Positions 35,401-54,089 are shown, numbered from the stretch's first letter. The stretch: DNA of 64,000 bases from Plasmodium brasilianum (GCF_023973825.1 NC_090127.1:2574501-2638500), one strand, 5' to 3'. The notes: a model not told the origin generated them from the sequence alone. Numbers and translations are program-made.

Positions 35401-36549
35401 GCTCAATACATGCGAGATATGGCATATATGGAAAAAAAAATAAGACATTTCTTACTATGCTTTAAGGTTAATAAAAATGTAAAGGTAAAAGAGCCAAATA
35501 AAATAAAAGGGTTAATAGAGAATTTTACGTTAAAAATTATGAGGATTCTTACAAAGGAAAAAAAAAATAAGGATCTAATAAAGATAACCATAAGATGTTT
35601 GGAAAATTATAGCACGTTAGAGAGTTATATCTTGTTGGGGAATCATAACATGCTGAGGTGCCGTAACTCGTTGGCGAACAAAATAAGAAGTAATAAACAT
35701 ATCGTGGTTACTTATTTATTCCACTTTTTAGAAATGTTAGATGTTTTACCACAAGTAAATCGGTATTATTCAAAATTTTTTAATTTATTTTTTAAGAGTT
35801 CTTTTGTAAGATACATAAATATAAATGAAATGTTCAACAGTTGTTATAAAAAATATTTTTGTCGAGTCATTCATAAATTTGCATCTGACCTGAACATACA
35901 TGATTATATTAAAAACAAAATAAAAATACAGACTATAAATTCTCAACAAAAACAAGAGTTGTGTGAAAGAATTCTTCTTATGATAAAGAAATATAATAAA
36001 AAGGTGTACGTCATTGATGAAGATCTTTATCGAAAATGCATTAACAGTGTTATGAATAATCATAGAAGTAATAATAAGACCCTTTTAAACTCCTTTACAT
36101 TAAATGTACTGTCCCATATTGTACAGAATATTTGCATTCATTTTAATAAAATATTGAAAAATAAGAATGCATATGAATTTAAGAAAAAAATTAGTTTTAG
36201 TCTATTGGTTTTATTAAAAAAAATTAGCACAATCATACATATACAAGATGATAAAAATTTACAGCATTTCAAGGATCAGTTAGTCAATTATCATTTTGTT
36301 GAAATTACCAATTTTCAGAAATGCTTAGATAAAGAACTGTGCAATCAAAGCATACGGATTAACATAAACGATTATGTTAAAAAATTAGCACATGTTTTAC
36401 AAGGCTTAAAATTTACTCAACGTACATGTGATAATAACATACTAAATGAGGGGAGAGCAGTAAACATACCTACTATAACTACACAAGGGAAAGAACATAA
36501 GAAGAGATCTGCACCACCACATGCCAGGGATAGAAAGAAAATTAAATGA
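31022..36549 (+). CDS. Large unrecognised Plasmodium protein, about 1840 aa, one homopolymer break
   Basis: ATG at 31022 (MKITNRLQNFFSKFDKKK). The frame runs to an A30 tract (32462-32491), ends shortly after in a stop, and resumes in another frame directly behind the tract as IDTKISQTGQSDNGED, through KFEMYKLLYRIIPDG, to TGA at 36547-36549. The total length leaves two bases over, consistent with one base missing or two extra in the tract. The protein is helix-rich with many Leu/Phe/Lys segments (a HEAT-like character is possible), an acidic and Gly/Ser-rich middle with an SDNGSVGG repeat, and a basic end (KKRSAPPHARDRKKIK). I recognise no domain. The basic tail and acidic insert would suit a nuclear or nucleolar protein, but this is a guess. 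Confidence 0.78.
32462..32491. repeat. A30 homopolymer within a coding region
   Basis: Encodes poly-Lys. The reading frame differs on its two sides, while coding character is high on both. Confidence 0.85.
35218..35370. repeat. 24-bp coding minisatellite, six copies
   Basis: Encodes SDNGSVGG in the large plus-strand gene. In-phase reverse frames (ITTTNTA) are shadows. Confidence 0.9.
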
Positions 36550-36925
36550 TAGAGACCCCCATCAAATGTTCTCAGAAATGTAGACATGGATTAACAGAGG
36601 AAATCAAAAGATGGGGGAGAAAAGCGTGGAAGCAAAACGCAGAAGCAGCGCACAAAAATGCAAGCGCAAACGCAAACATGCATACGTACGAGCATATATG
36701 TGCATATGTCGTATGTTCATTATTCTTAGCATTCGTTAATTCTTCAATTTTTTAACTCAATTTCGTAATGCAGTTTTGTAATGCAATTTTGTAATGCAAT
36801 TTTGTAATGAAATTTTGTAATCGCTCAAAAGCTTCCTTTGGCGGGTTTTATTAAAATAATGTTGTCCTTTATTTGTGAAAGCATCTTTGAAGTTTGCTTT
36901 TTTTTTTTAAAAAAAAAAAAAAAAA
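36550..36925. other. Convergent intergenic region
   Basis: Follows the stop of the large gene. Holds five copies of TTTTGTAATGCAA-like units at about 36765-36825 and an A-rich run. No gene. Confidence 0.55.
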
Positions 36926-37450
36926 TTAAGGTAACATTTTTTGAAGAAATGTTATTACATCCTTGTCAAACGTCATTTGAACTTCTTTTTCAAATTTTTC
37001 AATATGCTTAGTCGTCCTTAATAAATAAAAATAAGAAAAAATAGGGGAAAAGTTCGTATAAGTAATGAATGTGTATAGGTGTATACATATAAGCATTTAC
37101 TTATACATGTGCATTCTTTTTAATAGTAAAAATATATAAATAGTTATCATATGGAGCACAGTACATGTGTTTATATACACCTACGCATTTGCATGCGTTT
37201 ACCCGTTTATGTCCGATATGAGCAACTGTATCTTTTCCAAAGGAGTTACTCGCATTATGTGCTCATTCATCTTTTGATCCTTTTCAGAGTTCCTTTTATG
37301 CTTTTCACAAACAGAGTTAATGAAACTTATCATTTCCTCAATTTCATCATCGTGAAAATTCATTTTACATTTGACATTTTTTATGTTCGCTTTGTCTTCA
37401 ACCACTTGAATAAACTGCTTAAATAAATTTCTTAAACTCTGATGATACAT
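36926..37450 (-). CDS. Spliced small protein, 112 aa, function unknown
   Basis: Exon 1 runs 37450 to 37203 (ATG, MYHQSLRNLFKQFIQVVED) and ends in GG before GTAAAC. Exon 2 runs 37016 (after TTATTTATTAAG) to TAA at 36926. Phase 2+1 rebuilds a Gly codon and gives ISDINGTTKHIEKFEKEV. Without splicing the frame stops right after ISDING. The protein is helical, charged and not low-complexity (MNFHDDEIEEMISFINSVCE, LEKIQLLISDIN, FDKDVITFLQKMLP). A strong acceptor-like CATCAG inside the first codons (after MYHQ) means the true first exon could lie further upstream. No family recognised. Confidence 0.65.
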
Positions 37451-37589
37451 CGAAAGAAGAAAAACAAAAGAGGACAATGAAATGCGGCAAAAAATTGGAT
37501 GGAATCTAGTTGTATTTTATGGAGAAGCGAAAAATATACCGGGATGAAGGTCTAAATGCATACACGCATGTACATAAATATATACGTAC

Positions 37590-37621
<32 letters not shown>

Positions 37622-37796
37622 ATATTTATATTTATATATATATTTATATTTATATATGCTTATGTACGCATGCACGCGTGCACTTATGCACGTTCACACA
37701 TAGATACTATTTTGCAATGCGCTGGGAAACGTATAACGGCACTTCTACCAAACGGCATATGAAGGTTTCTCCAAAATATCTAACAAGTACAAATGC
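37451..37796. other. Short intergenic region with TA repeats
   Basis: Holds an ATATATATTTATATTT-type array at about 37585-37655 and no supported gene. The segment is flanked by two minus-strand genes. Confidence 0.5.
37585..37656. repeat. TA-rich 18-bp repeat (TATATATATATTTATATT)
   Basis: Three to four copies. The repeating Tyr/Ile plus-strand frames are artefacts. Confidence 0.8.
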
Positions 37797-38408
37797 CTAC
37801 ATATTATTTACATGGACATAATTCTGGTAATTGCTAATAACATTTTCATTATTCTGTGTATGCTTGGATATAGTTTCATTATGATACGTAATAAAGAAGT
37901 GCAACTTCTTTAATGAATCATTGTATATTAAATATTTTATAAGATATTGGAATGTGTTGATATTTAAAAAAGGTAATTTTAATGATTGAACTTTTTTGTT
38001 TAATGTAGAAAAAATAATATTTTTTATTTGTTGATCATTTAACTGAGTACTTTGTATATTCAAATATTCAAAATTATTATGTTCAAGATTTAATAAAATT
38101 TTTTGAAATATCATATTTGTAATTTTATTTCCTTTTATATTTAACCCTCTAATATTTTTATTTTCATATACACTACATATAACATGAAATAAATTAATTT
38201 CATTTAAATTGTTATATGATATGTCTAAGTATCCACTAAACGATGTATTTTTTTTTAAAACGTTACAAAAGTTTTCTATAACATCGTAATCGACATCTTC
38301 TTGTCTACACAAAATACTGCTTTTCAGCTTTATTTTATGCCCCGTAAATTTATTGCTATTTAGTTTTTCCGTTATTAGGATGTACGACGTGATTAGTGAA
38401 TTGTCCAT
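37797..38408 (-). CDS. Leucine-rich-repeat-like protein
   Basis: 203 residues from ATG at 38408 (MDNSLITSYILITEKL). The frame is open to another ATG at 38471, but that extra part looks like repeat-derived text. Two or three LRR-like units are visible: YLDISYNNLNEINLFHVI, GLNIKGNKITNMIFQKIL and YLNIQSTQLNDQQIKNII, each with L-x-I-x-x-N/T-x-L and a following helix, like the RNase-inhibitor type. Such proteins are usually scaffolds for binding other proteins. The end, NYQNYVHVNNM, crosses a donor-like GTAAAT, so a further 3' exon is possible though none is evident. No signal peptide. Confidence 0.7.
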   Translation of the reverse strand: MDNSLITSYILITEKLNSNKFTGHKIKLKSSILCRQEDVDYDVIENFCNVLKKNTSFSGYLDISYNNLNEINLFHVICSVYENKNIRGLNIKGNKITNMIFQKILLNLEHNNFEYLNIQSTQLNDQQIKNIIFSTLNKKVQSLKLPFLNINTFQYLIKYLIYNDSLKKLHFFITYHNETISKHTQNNENVISNYQNYVHVNNM

Positions 38409-39822
38409 CTCGCTGGAATGGGTTATTGTGAGGATATATGTATGATTAACTGATTGAGTGTATATATTCATGTACACTTGTATATTCTGTACATACCTTC
38501 GCGGACGTGTATATATTTATTTATACGTACGTACATAAATATGTGCCTTTATTCTTTGTAAAAATATGCATTCTTAAAAATAATGTACTTTTTTTTTTTT
38601 TTTTTTTACTTTAATGAGAAGAGAAAAAAAAAGAGAAAAAAAAAGGAGAAAAAAAAAAAGAAAAATCATAGAGCAAACATTTTTTTCTTTTTTCATTATA
38701 TTTTAACTGATAAGGGTCACTTACGAAAAAAAAATAAAAAATATAAAACAGACATATTATCATTATCGTACATTTATGCACATATTTTTTATTACCAATT
38801 TTTGCGTGCATATGTATAAAATACATACATATATATGTGTAATCTAATTCAGAATGCAAGTTTTTTTTTTTTCTTTCTTTTTTTATGTGCATGTAATCTC
38901 TATTTTTATGTTTGTGTAAGTTCTTGCGGAACACATTTCTTTTTTCTTTTTGCTTCTTACTTAGCTTTTACTTTTTTTTCTTTTATTCTTCATATTTATA
39001 AACATTCAGCGAGTTTTCATTTTACCTACTATCGTAGATTTACCATTTTTATATGATAAACTTTGAATTTAATTTAGCTATTCATACATTATCGTTTCGA
39101 ATGTATAATATAGTCATCCGTAATATTTTCGCTCCTTTTCTTCCATTTTTCCATTCTTCCATTCATCTATTCCAATATCTTTTCCCTCCACGTCAGTTTA
39201 CTTCATTTCAATTATCCCTTTATTTTATTATTTTATTTTATTATTTTATTTTATTTTATTTTTTTTTTTTTGTCAAATAAGTAACATAATTATGATTACA
39301 ATTTTGCTGCTCCTCTGCTCATTTAATAATCCATGAGCGAATAATATAATATCACTGTAGTAAAATTATATAAGAATTGAGAATTATAAAATAAAATTCC
39401 GCATTTTACTAGGATAATATTCTTGAGGAGCCTTCAATAATATACATTATATTTTTTCTTTTAAGAAAAAAAAGAAAAAAAAAAAAAATACAAACAACAT
39501 AACATTATAGTATATTATTCCTATTTTTACGTTAAGTATGATAACGGAGAACGGTATCATATTTTTAGGTATTTGACATAAAAAAAAAATAAAGAAAATA
39601 TTACATACATGAAATAATTACCATTTTGAAATAAATTTAATTCAAAAATTGTATTTCTCCTTAATGTACTTACTACACGTTAAACTTTATTTACTGTTAC
39701 CTGTTTCAATGAAGTTCAAGATATGTCCTTTAACACATATGCATATACAGCTGTCTACTGCATATATACAATATTGTGTACATTTAAAAAAAAAAAAAAA
39801 AAAGATAATTGGAGTATAAAAT
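38409..39822. other. Intergenic region of about 1.4 kb
   Basis: Divergent promoters of the LRR-like gene and the metallohydrolase gene are expected here. It holds T/A homopolymers and T-rich short repeats (TTATTTTA at about 39220-39265). A 75-aa frame at 39053-39280 is dominated by Phe/Leu/Tyr and is not called. Confidence 0.5.
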
Positions 39823-41754
39823 ATGAATAAAAAAAAGGGGGAAAATAAAAGTGAAATAAAAGCACACACAAAAAAGAAAAATGCGCATGTTAATTTTATT
39901 TTTCATGTTTTTTTTTTTTTTTTTTTTTTTTTTTTGTTACCATTCACCATTTTAACAGGTACAGGTTCATCATCTTCCAGTCCAAAGTTATCTCACATTT
40001 TCAAAAATTCAAAAATTTTATCGAAACAAAATATTAGGAATTCATATAATTCAGAATTGAAAAAAGAAGATTTTGACTACGTAGAGAAATTTGTTGATGA
40101 GTTGGCTTCGAAAGATTTAGAATGTATTGATGAGCTAAATGATTTGTATTTAAGAAAAAAATATAATGACTGTTCAGATTTAAAATGTTACACGTGTTAC
40201 GATGCATTAAATGATAATTCAAAAAATAAGAGAAATAATATTTCCGTTCTCCTAAAATCAAATGACTCTTATGTTCTAATAGACGTCGGAAAAACGTTTA
40301 GAGACAGCCTTTTGCGTAACAAGGATAAAATTAATTTTTATGTAAAATGAAAAAAATGCATTAAGAATTTATATTAGTGCGACATAAAAACTTTTTGCAG
40401 AACTTTTCTTCATTTTTTGTTTGCACTGTCGCACTTGTTAAGGTTTTTTATCCACTGTTCGTAAAATTTTGCTTTATTTGTATGTACAGTTCATACATTT
40501 TAGTTTATTTGTATGTACTGTTCGTAAGTTTTGCTTTATTTGTATGTACTGTTCGTAAGTTTTGCTTTATTTGTATGTACTGTTCGTAAGTTTTGCTTTA
40601 TTTTTGTGTACTGTTCATACATTTTAGTTTATTTGTATGTACTGTTCATACATTTTAGTTTATTTGTATGTACTTTTCAACATTTTAGTTTATTTGTATG
40701 TACTGTTCATACATTTTAGTTTATTTTTATATACTGTTCATACATTTTAGTTTATTTGTATGTACTGTTCGTAAGTTTTGCTTTATTTTTTCCTCATTGT
40801 TTATAAATATCAGTTTATATTCATGAACTGTTCATTTTTTTTTTTTTTTTTCTTGCGTTTTCCTCGTAGGAAATTAAATTAGACTTAGTCCTGATAAGCC
40901 ACAGTCACACAGACGCATTGAACGGGATAGATGACTTGAGAGATTTGCAAGAATTTAACAAAATAAAACATGATGATATCTGTTATTACACGCCGAAAAA
41001 TCCAATTGACATATATGTGAATGAAGTAACCTATGATCGATTACGAAAAGGTTATGACTATTTAGTTAAGAAAAGAACAGAAAATATCTTTTATTCAAAA
41101 ATTGCTGCACTTAATCTATATGTTTTAAACGATGAAAAATATAATGTATTAATACATGAGAAAAAGAATTTGAAGGAATTAACTGATGAACTAGTTAATA
41201 ATTCAAAATATAATCATAATAATAAAACAGAAAAAAAAAATAAAATAAATGATATTGATGATAAAAAGGAAGGAGTAAATACAGATGATGATAAAGCCTG
41301 TATAAATATACACACCTGTGACAAAAGAGATGAATATGGTTTTGTCTATACAAAATTTGATAAAGATAAAAGTATAAGATTTATTCCATTTCAACATGGA
41401 ACAAATTACATTTGTGTTGGTTATGTAATAGGAGAAAATAAAAAGTTAATATATATTTCAGATTGTTCATATTTACCACCATATGTATTAGATTATATTA
41501 AAAAAGTAGGATCACCTGAAATTTTAGTTATAGACGCACTTTATTATAATTCGAAACATTATTCTCACTTCTCCTTGTATGAAAGTATACAAATTGCTTT
41601 GATAATTAAACCAAAGAAAGTTTTTTTTATAGGGATGTCTTGTGATATTGAACATAATATTACTAATTTATTTCTTAAAAAATTGGCAAAAAAATTTCCA
41701 GATATTTCTTTCGCCTTGGCACATGACGGTCTGTTCGTCCCCTTCGATTTTTAG
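39823..41754 (+). CDS. Metallo-beta-lactamase-fold hydrolase, PhnP-like, two exons
   Basis: Exon 1 runs 39823-40341 and ends TTTTTAT before GTAAAA. Exon 2 runs 40870 (after CCTCGTAG) to TAG at 41754, phase 0; 467 residues in this model. Family marks: the opening loop LTGTGSSSSSPKLSH (PhnP-type GTGSS), SYVLIDVGKTFRDSLL, the metal-binding motif LVLISHSHTDALNGIDDLR (HxHxDA), RFIPFQHG, LIYISDCSYLPP, and LVIDALYYNSKHYSHFSL near the end. Relatives are phosphodiesterases or related metal hydrolases; the substrate here cannot be told. A Lys/Asn-rich insertion separates the halves. The region before the GTGSS loop reads through T26 as a Phe run. This may be a real hydrophobic leader, or an intron ending in TTTTAACAG with a different first exon. 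Confidence 0.82.
40440..40790. repeat. 31-bp minisatellite inside an intron
   Basis: About 11 copies built on TTTATTTGTATGTACTGTTC followed by GTAAGTTTTGC or ATACATTTTAG. It fills most of the 528-bp intron of the metallohydrolase gene. Each unit carries a GTAAG or a TTTTAG, so it is rich in decoy splice sites. Confidence 0.9.
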
Positions 41755-42866
41755 AAATTATGAACAGGGTAAGGAGAGTGTCTATGTATGTTTGCATATA
41801 TATATATATGTATTTACGTTACATGACGCAGTAGTATATTCCTATTTATGCCCATCATCCGTGATATTTTAATTCAAAACATCTAGATCACCATGCATAT
41901 TTGAGAATTCTTCGGCAGTTATGTGTTTTACATATGGTACATTGTAAAATATATGTCGTAAAGTTTATGTACGTGCAAGCTTATCGTTATTTTTACGTGG
42001 GTATATCAAAAAGGAATAGAAGCATACACATATAAATATATTATATACATAGTATAAATACACTGTATATATATATATATGTGTTCGTGTGTCCATTTTT
42101 GAGGAGAAAACATATGTCTTCAAAATATTGTGCAAAAGATGTGTGCTCATTTAAAGTTGCACTTTTTTTTTTTTTTTCCTGACCCATTTTTTTAAACTTT
42201 TTTTTTTTTTTTTTTTTAATAGCTACATTTTGCATAAACTAAAGGTTCGCAACAGTTGTATAGAGAGAATTATTGTTCATTTAGGATAATTTTAATATAT
42301 GGTTGTTTCCATTCTTTCGTTAAAATTATTTTTTATAGTCTTACAATTTTTTTAAAAGCCAAAAAAAAAAAAAGAAAATGAAAAACACAAAACAAACACA
42401 AACTAAAAAATTAAAATTAACCATGATCATATACGCGCACAGTTGTAAAATTTCTGAACGGTTAATAATTTTTATTCTGAAAAATGTGTACAGACAGATT
42501 TTAAATTTGAGAACAAAAAAGTTGAAATGTTTCTACGTGATTAAAAGAATATTGCATAATATAAAAATATTTGGAATACGAACGTACATGATTTATGTTT
42601 ATATGTATATATGTGGTCTTGTGTACATTATGAACACGTGTATGTTTATTTTTTAAAGACATTTTCATCTATTCCTTAACGTGTATAGTTTTTATATTCA
42701 CATATAAATGGTTTACCTGGTGAAGCAGCACAATTAAAATATAAGCTACTTATTCTACTTTGTTACTGTTGCTGTTGCTGTTACTGTTACTGTTGCTGTT
42801 GCTGTTGCTATCACTGTTATTATTATTTTTATTATATATTTGTATAAGGGTCAAAAACGTTTGCAT
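41755..42866. other. Intergenic region with one weak open frame
   Basis: Holds TA runs, T/A homopolymers and a CTGTTG array at 42764-42822. A 92-codon plus-strand frame (42378-42656, MKNTKQTQTKKLKLTMIIYA) is basic at first and drifts into Tyr/Met-rich repeat text. I would not annotate it as a gene without transcript evidence. Confidence 0.4.
42764..42822. repeat. CTGTTG / CTGTTA hexanucleotide array
   Basis: About nine hexamer units. The Leu-rich frame across it is an artefact. Confidence 0.85.
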
Positions 42867-43031
42867 ATGTCCATCGATCAAAGAAGGAAAAAAGACGAAT
42901 GCTTGGTGCAAAAATGCTGCAAGACCATTGGCAAAAAATTAAACGCCGAAAAGACTATATACATACATACATGCATACATATATATAAAGCGATTAGAGC
43001 TGACCTACAAAAGAGCTATATCATAATCTAA
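42867..43031 (+). CDS. Candidate small Cys/Lys-rich protein, weak
   Basis: ATG at 42867: MSIDQRRKKDECLVQKCCKT, then IGKKLNAEKTIY, then a repeat-like IHTCIHIYK stretch, ending RADLQKSYIII (54 residues). The first 32 codons are much less AT-rich than the surroundings and resemble real coding sequence, but two other frames are also open here. An intron could remove the IHTCIHIY part, since an AAAG acceptor-like site precedes CGATTAGAGCTG. Function unknown. Confidence 0.3.
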   Translation: MSIDQRRKKDECLVQKCCKTIGKKLNAEKTIYIHTCIHIYKAIRADLQKSYIII

Positions 43032-44031
43032 CCCTGATTACTCGCGCGTGAACCTTCGCTTATAGAACCATAACCAAAGAGGCATTTTTTTAATTTTCGC
43101 TTTTTTTTTTTCTTTTTAATTTACTTCTGGTATATATTGAATCATGAATTGCGTAAATAAGTTTTTGCTTTTGTTTTAATTTTATTTTCATAAATGATAA
43201 ATTGGAAATAGTGTTAAAAATGTACTTGCACATTTACATACGGGTTGCATTAATATATATATATATATATATATACATATATATGCGTATATATTTTATG
43301 CATTAAATTCTTATTATGTGCATACTACATACATGGGTATGTGCTTCCAGTTGGTATTATATTATTCAAAATAAAAAATATAAACAAAAAAACAAAAAAT
43401 AAGAAATAAAAAAAAAAAGAAAGAAATAAAAAATGAAATAAAAAAAAAAGAAATAAATAAAAAATGAAATAAAAAAAAAAGAAATAAATAAAAAATGAAA
43501 TAAAAAAAAAAAAATGAAATAAAGGAAAAATTAAAAAAAGAAGTGTCCTGTTATTCCTCAGACACACAGTTTTAATAATAAAAAATATGTCTCCACTTGT
43601 ATTTATTTTTTCAAACAATTTAAAAAAGAAAAGAAAAGAAAAGGCAAAATGAGAAATAAATAATGTAAGGTAAACAAAAATAAAATAAATATAAAAAGTA
43701 AGTAAAAGAAACTGTGCTTCAAATGTATGTACGTATACAAACATAAATTACAAATGGAAGATATACATTTTATATTTACACTTAAAAACATACTCTATAT
43801 TTAAAAAAAAAAAATTTTCTCCAAATGCTAATAAAATTAAAGGCATAAAAAATAACCCCATAAGTATAATATATAAATATATAAAACATATATATATACA
43901 TATGTATATACATACATATACATACACACATACTCATTTACATGTAAAATGTTAAAATGCAAATATAATGGCTATTAAAAAAAAAAAAAAGGGGAAGCAA
44001 CAATATAAGAAATGAAGATATTAAGGTAAAA
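43032..44031. other. Convergent intergenic region
   Basis: Contains TA runs at 43253-43274 and A-rich 27-30-bp units at 43380-43520 (AAATAAAAAATGAAATAAAA). The 139-aa minus-strand frame across these is Phe-rich low complexity and not a gene. Ends just after the nucleoporin-like gene's stop. Confidence 0.55.
43380..43520. repeat. A-rich minisatellite
   Basis: Imperfect 27-35-bp units of AAGAAATAAATAAAAAATGA followed by AATAAAAAA. Confidence 0.75.
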
Positions 44032-50210
<6,179 letters not shown>

Positions 50211-51653
50211 TTTTCGCAATTACAACAGGGAAAATAGTTTAATTAGTATCTATATAGGTCTATGTACGTACATACAAACACATGAGAACGTATATAAGTG
50301 TACACAAGTATAAGTGTATACATATATATGCGCAAATACATATACATATATGTGTGTACACTTTATGAGATGATTATACGAAAATTAGTGAGGGAGCTAC
50401 CTTTAATTTGCTGATGATAACTCTTCAATTTGTGTTTACTACATATGGGATACGATTGGTAGTTGCTACAAGTCGTACGAAGGAACTTATCTTAAAAATG
50501 AGTAAATAAATGTTAAATAGACTTACTGCCTTTTCTTCTTTTCTTTCCTTTCTTTCTTTTCTTCCTTCTCCTCCTTTTTTCCCTTTTTTCCCTTTTTTTT
50601 TTTTTTTTTTTAGCTTATCCCCTTATATATTAATACATACAAATATTCCTTTATTTGTGCGCTTCTTATTTCTTATTTCTTTTTTATTTTACTGTTTTAG
50701 TTTGTCACTTTGTAACTTTGATTATTTAATATTTTATCTTATGCTGTCTTTTCTTACGTCCTTTTACTTTTTTTTTTTAATCGCGTTCATCTCATTTACA
50801 TGTTAGCTAAAGTTTGTAGTTGGCTGTTCCCCGCTTGAGCTGTTTTTACCATTTATTTTCTCTTCTGTACATATACAGCGTCTGTTAAAGCATTATTTTG
50901 ACAATGATTTATATTCACATGTATATGTACATATATATTTGTATGTATGAGTACATAATGTTACATATGTACACATACGCGTACATCTATACGTTTGAAA
51001 AAAAAAAAAAAAAAAAAGAATTATACTACACATAAATGTAGCAATATTTTCAAAAATATAATGAATGGTACGAATGAAGGTATATTTACGCCCATGTTAT
51101 ATGCATCCTTATGCTTTTTGCTGCGTAAACTGGTATCATATAAGTATGTACAAGTGGGAGTAATAGTATGAACATATATGAACATACATATGAGCATACA
51201 TGCAAACATACATATGAATGTACCTATTTATGTACCTCCTTATATACCTCCTTGAGTACCTCCTTACGCGTGATTTGAGCAGAATTCATTAAAAGTAGCT
51301 TTTGCCGCACAATCATATATATTTACATGTAATCATGTATATATATATATATATATATATGTATATAATAAATATGTACGTACGTGTATATATATATATA
51401 TGTACTCATTAATATACATATATAACCTTCACAAACGCTTATTCTGCAACGCAAAAGGTGAGAATGTATTAACTCTTTCAACACCCGACAAAAATTATAA
51501 AAATTTCATCAAGTTAAAAAAAAAAAAAAAAATTATAAATATATATATAAATATATAATTATAATTATAATTATAATTTTTATGACACATGTATACATTA
51601 AAATATCATGTGCCGGAGAATTGAAAAAAAAAATAATGAAGTAAAAATATAGT

Positions 51654-51688
<35 letters not shown>

Positions 51689-52235
51689 TTATGTACGGGT
51701 CAGAAAAAAATAATGCGAAAATTGATAAAAAAAAATAAAACGAAAAAAAATCTCTTTGAAGGAAAAACGTGGAAATAATATAGGGAAAAAATATAGAAGA
51801 AAAATCTATATTTTAATAACTAGTGTATACATCACACTTATTGGCAATGATAAAATATATGAATTGAAAAAATAAGCTAAGTAGGAAATATATAAATCCT
51901 TTCAAACTGTTATGACACAGATATGCAGGCATTTTTTAACATACACTAGCAGCATAAAGAGGCGAAAAAACAAGCAAATAAACAGAAGAAAAAACAGGCA
52001 AACAAACGGAAACATAAATATATGATGGATTAACCCACAGGAAAAGTGTCTAATTACATTCGAATAAAATTATATTTGAAAATTTATCGTCGTATGTACA
52101 ACATGTAAAAACATACTTATGTATATGCCTACATATATACAGCGCTTATATCAGCCGAGGTGTAAATGAACTTGAGTAAAAAAATAAAAAAAAAGAGACC
52201 TCGTGTAGTAAAACATACGAATTAAGTATGTACGT

Positions 52236-52545
52236 ATGTGTATTTATGTATATACAAATATGTACGTATATTTAAGTATATACAATTATGTACGTATATT
52301 TATGTATATACAATTATGTACGTATATTTATGTATATACAATTATGTACGTATATTTATGTATATACAATTATGTACGTATATTTATGTATATACAATTA
52401 TGTACGTATATTTATGTATATACAATTATGTACGTATATTTATGTATATACAACTATGTACGTATATTTATGTATATACAATTATGTACGTATATTTATG
52501 TATATACAATTATGTACGTATATTTATGTATATATATTTATGCAC
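52236..52545. repeat. 28-bp minisatellite, about 11 copies
   Basis: Very regular units of TATGTACGTATATTTATGTA plus TATACAAT. The repeated Tyr/Ile/Val frames in all three plus phases are artefacts. Confidence 0.92.
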
Positions 52546-52724
52546 GTATATACATGCCCCTCTTTGCTATGGTACTCTGTGCAAGCAAACACATTGGCTA
52601 AAGCATTGCGAGATAGCTGCATGAATACGAAATAACGTCAAAAAATGGAGTAACTCTTGTATAACGTTCATTAATATTCATTAAATGGACATTAGATATG
52701 CATTATATATGCATTAAATATGCG

Positions 52725-52803
52725 TCAGATATGCTTTGGCTATACATTGGATATGCATTGGCTATACATTGGATATGCATTGGCTATACATTAACTATAC
52801 ATT
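52725..52803. repeat. 22-bp repeat (GGCTATACATTGGATATGCA plus TT)
   Basis: About three to four copies following a degenerate ATGCATTA series. Confidence 0.8.
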
Positions 52804-53282
52804 TAACATTTATATTTTGTTTACAAAATTAATTTAACCAAAAAAATTATTTTAAAAGATGGTTTAAGGATATACTTTCATTGGAAAAAAAAAAAAAAAT
52901 AAATAAATAAATGAACGAAACGAAATGAAATGAAACGAAGCTAAACGAAGAGAAGCGCAATGAATTAGAAAAAACAAAATAGTTTAAACGTAAAAAATAG
53001 TACAGCTTGCAGCAGCTTTCATTTGCTCAGTTACTAGTTGGGGTACTACATGTAAATAAATAAATGAATAAATGAATAAATAAATATATATATATATATA
53101 TATATACATATATCTTTATATATGTATGTATATATGTCAAGGTATGGGAGCAAATATTTGTCCGCATGCTCACTGTAAAAACGCAGAGAAAAAAAATATG
53201 TACCAAAGTTTGATGCAGTTTTCACAAATATTTTTCCCTCAGATGTTGTAATTAAGGAAAATAAAAATTATCTAGAAAATTG

Positions 53283-53362
53283 ATAATTTTTTTTTTTACT
53301 TTTTTAATTTTTTTTTTATTTTTTAATTTTTTTTTTATTTTTTAATTTTTTTTTTATTTTTT
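53283..53362. repeat. T-rich 21-bp repeat
   Basis: About four copies of TTTTTTAATTTTTTTTTTAT. Confidence 0.75.
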
Positions 53363-53529
53363 ATATTAATATATAGAACAAAATTTCAAAAAAACTTTTC
53401 ATCTCGTTTTTACATGACAGTTGTAGAAGAGAAAATTTAATTTTTAAAAAAAGTAAAATTTATTTTTCAGAAACATGGCATTAAAAAAATTATTTATTTT
53501 TTTTAAGTAATAACGTACATACGTATACA

Positions 53530-53665
53530 TCCATATCTATATATTTCTATATCTATATATTTCTATATCTATATATTTCTATATCTATATATTTCTATAT
53601 CTATATATTTCTATATCTATATATTTCTATATCTATATATTTCTATATCTATATATTTCTATATA
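53530..53665. repeat. 18-bp minisatellite (ATATCTATATATTTCTAT), 7-8 copies
   Basis: Near-perfect tandem units, then a TA tract to about 53680. Confidence 0.9.
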
Positions 53666-54089
53666 CATATATATATATATACTGTAGTAACTAAAATGGA
53701 GGTATTCCTTACTATTGAACAAAAAAAAAAAAAAAAAAAAAGCTCGGGGTCCCTTCACAGTGGTTTATAATTAGTAAGTACGTACTCAAAAAATAAATAA
53801 GCCAACTTGAAGTGTATATATATGTACATGCATACATCGAAGCGTCTGTATATATAAAAGTGTCGTTGTACCGGAATAACGTAGTGGTGAAACACGTATA
53901 CAGTTTTCTGCTTTATATATGTTGGTCATTTGAAATTTATGGCTTAAGGCAATATGTAGTTTTGAAAAATATTAATTTTATTTTTATAGATGTGGTATAT
54001 GCCATTGTTTTGTTACATAATTAACTTCTACACTGTTATGAAACGAGAAAAAAAAAAAAATATAATAAAAAGGAACACATAAATATATT

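Noticed and set aside
42378..42656. 92-aa basic plus-strand frame
   Set aside because: Starts reasonably but drifts into Tyr/Met/Val repeat-like text. No splice site or family supports it.
52236..52635. Three frames of 115-128 aa rich in Tyr/Ile/Val
   Set aside because: A 28-bp minisatellite read in three phases.
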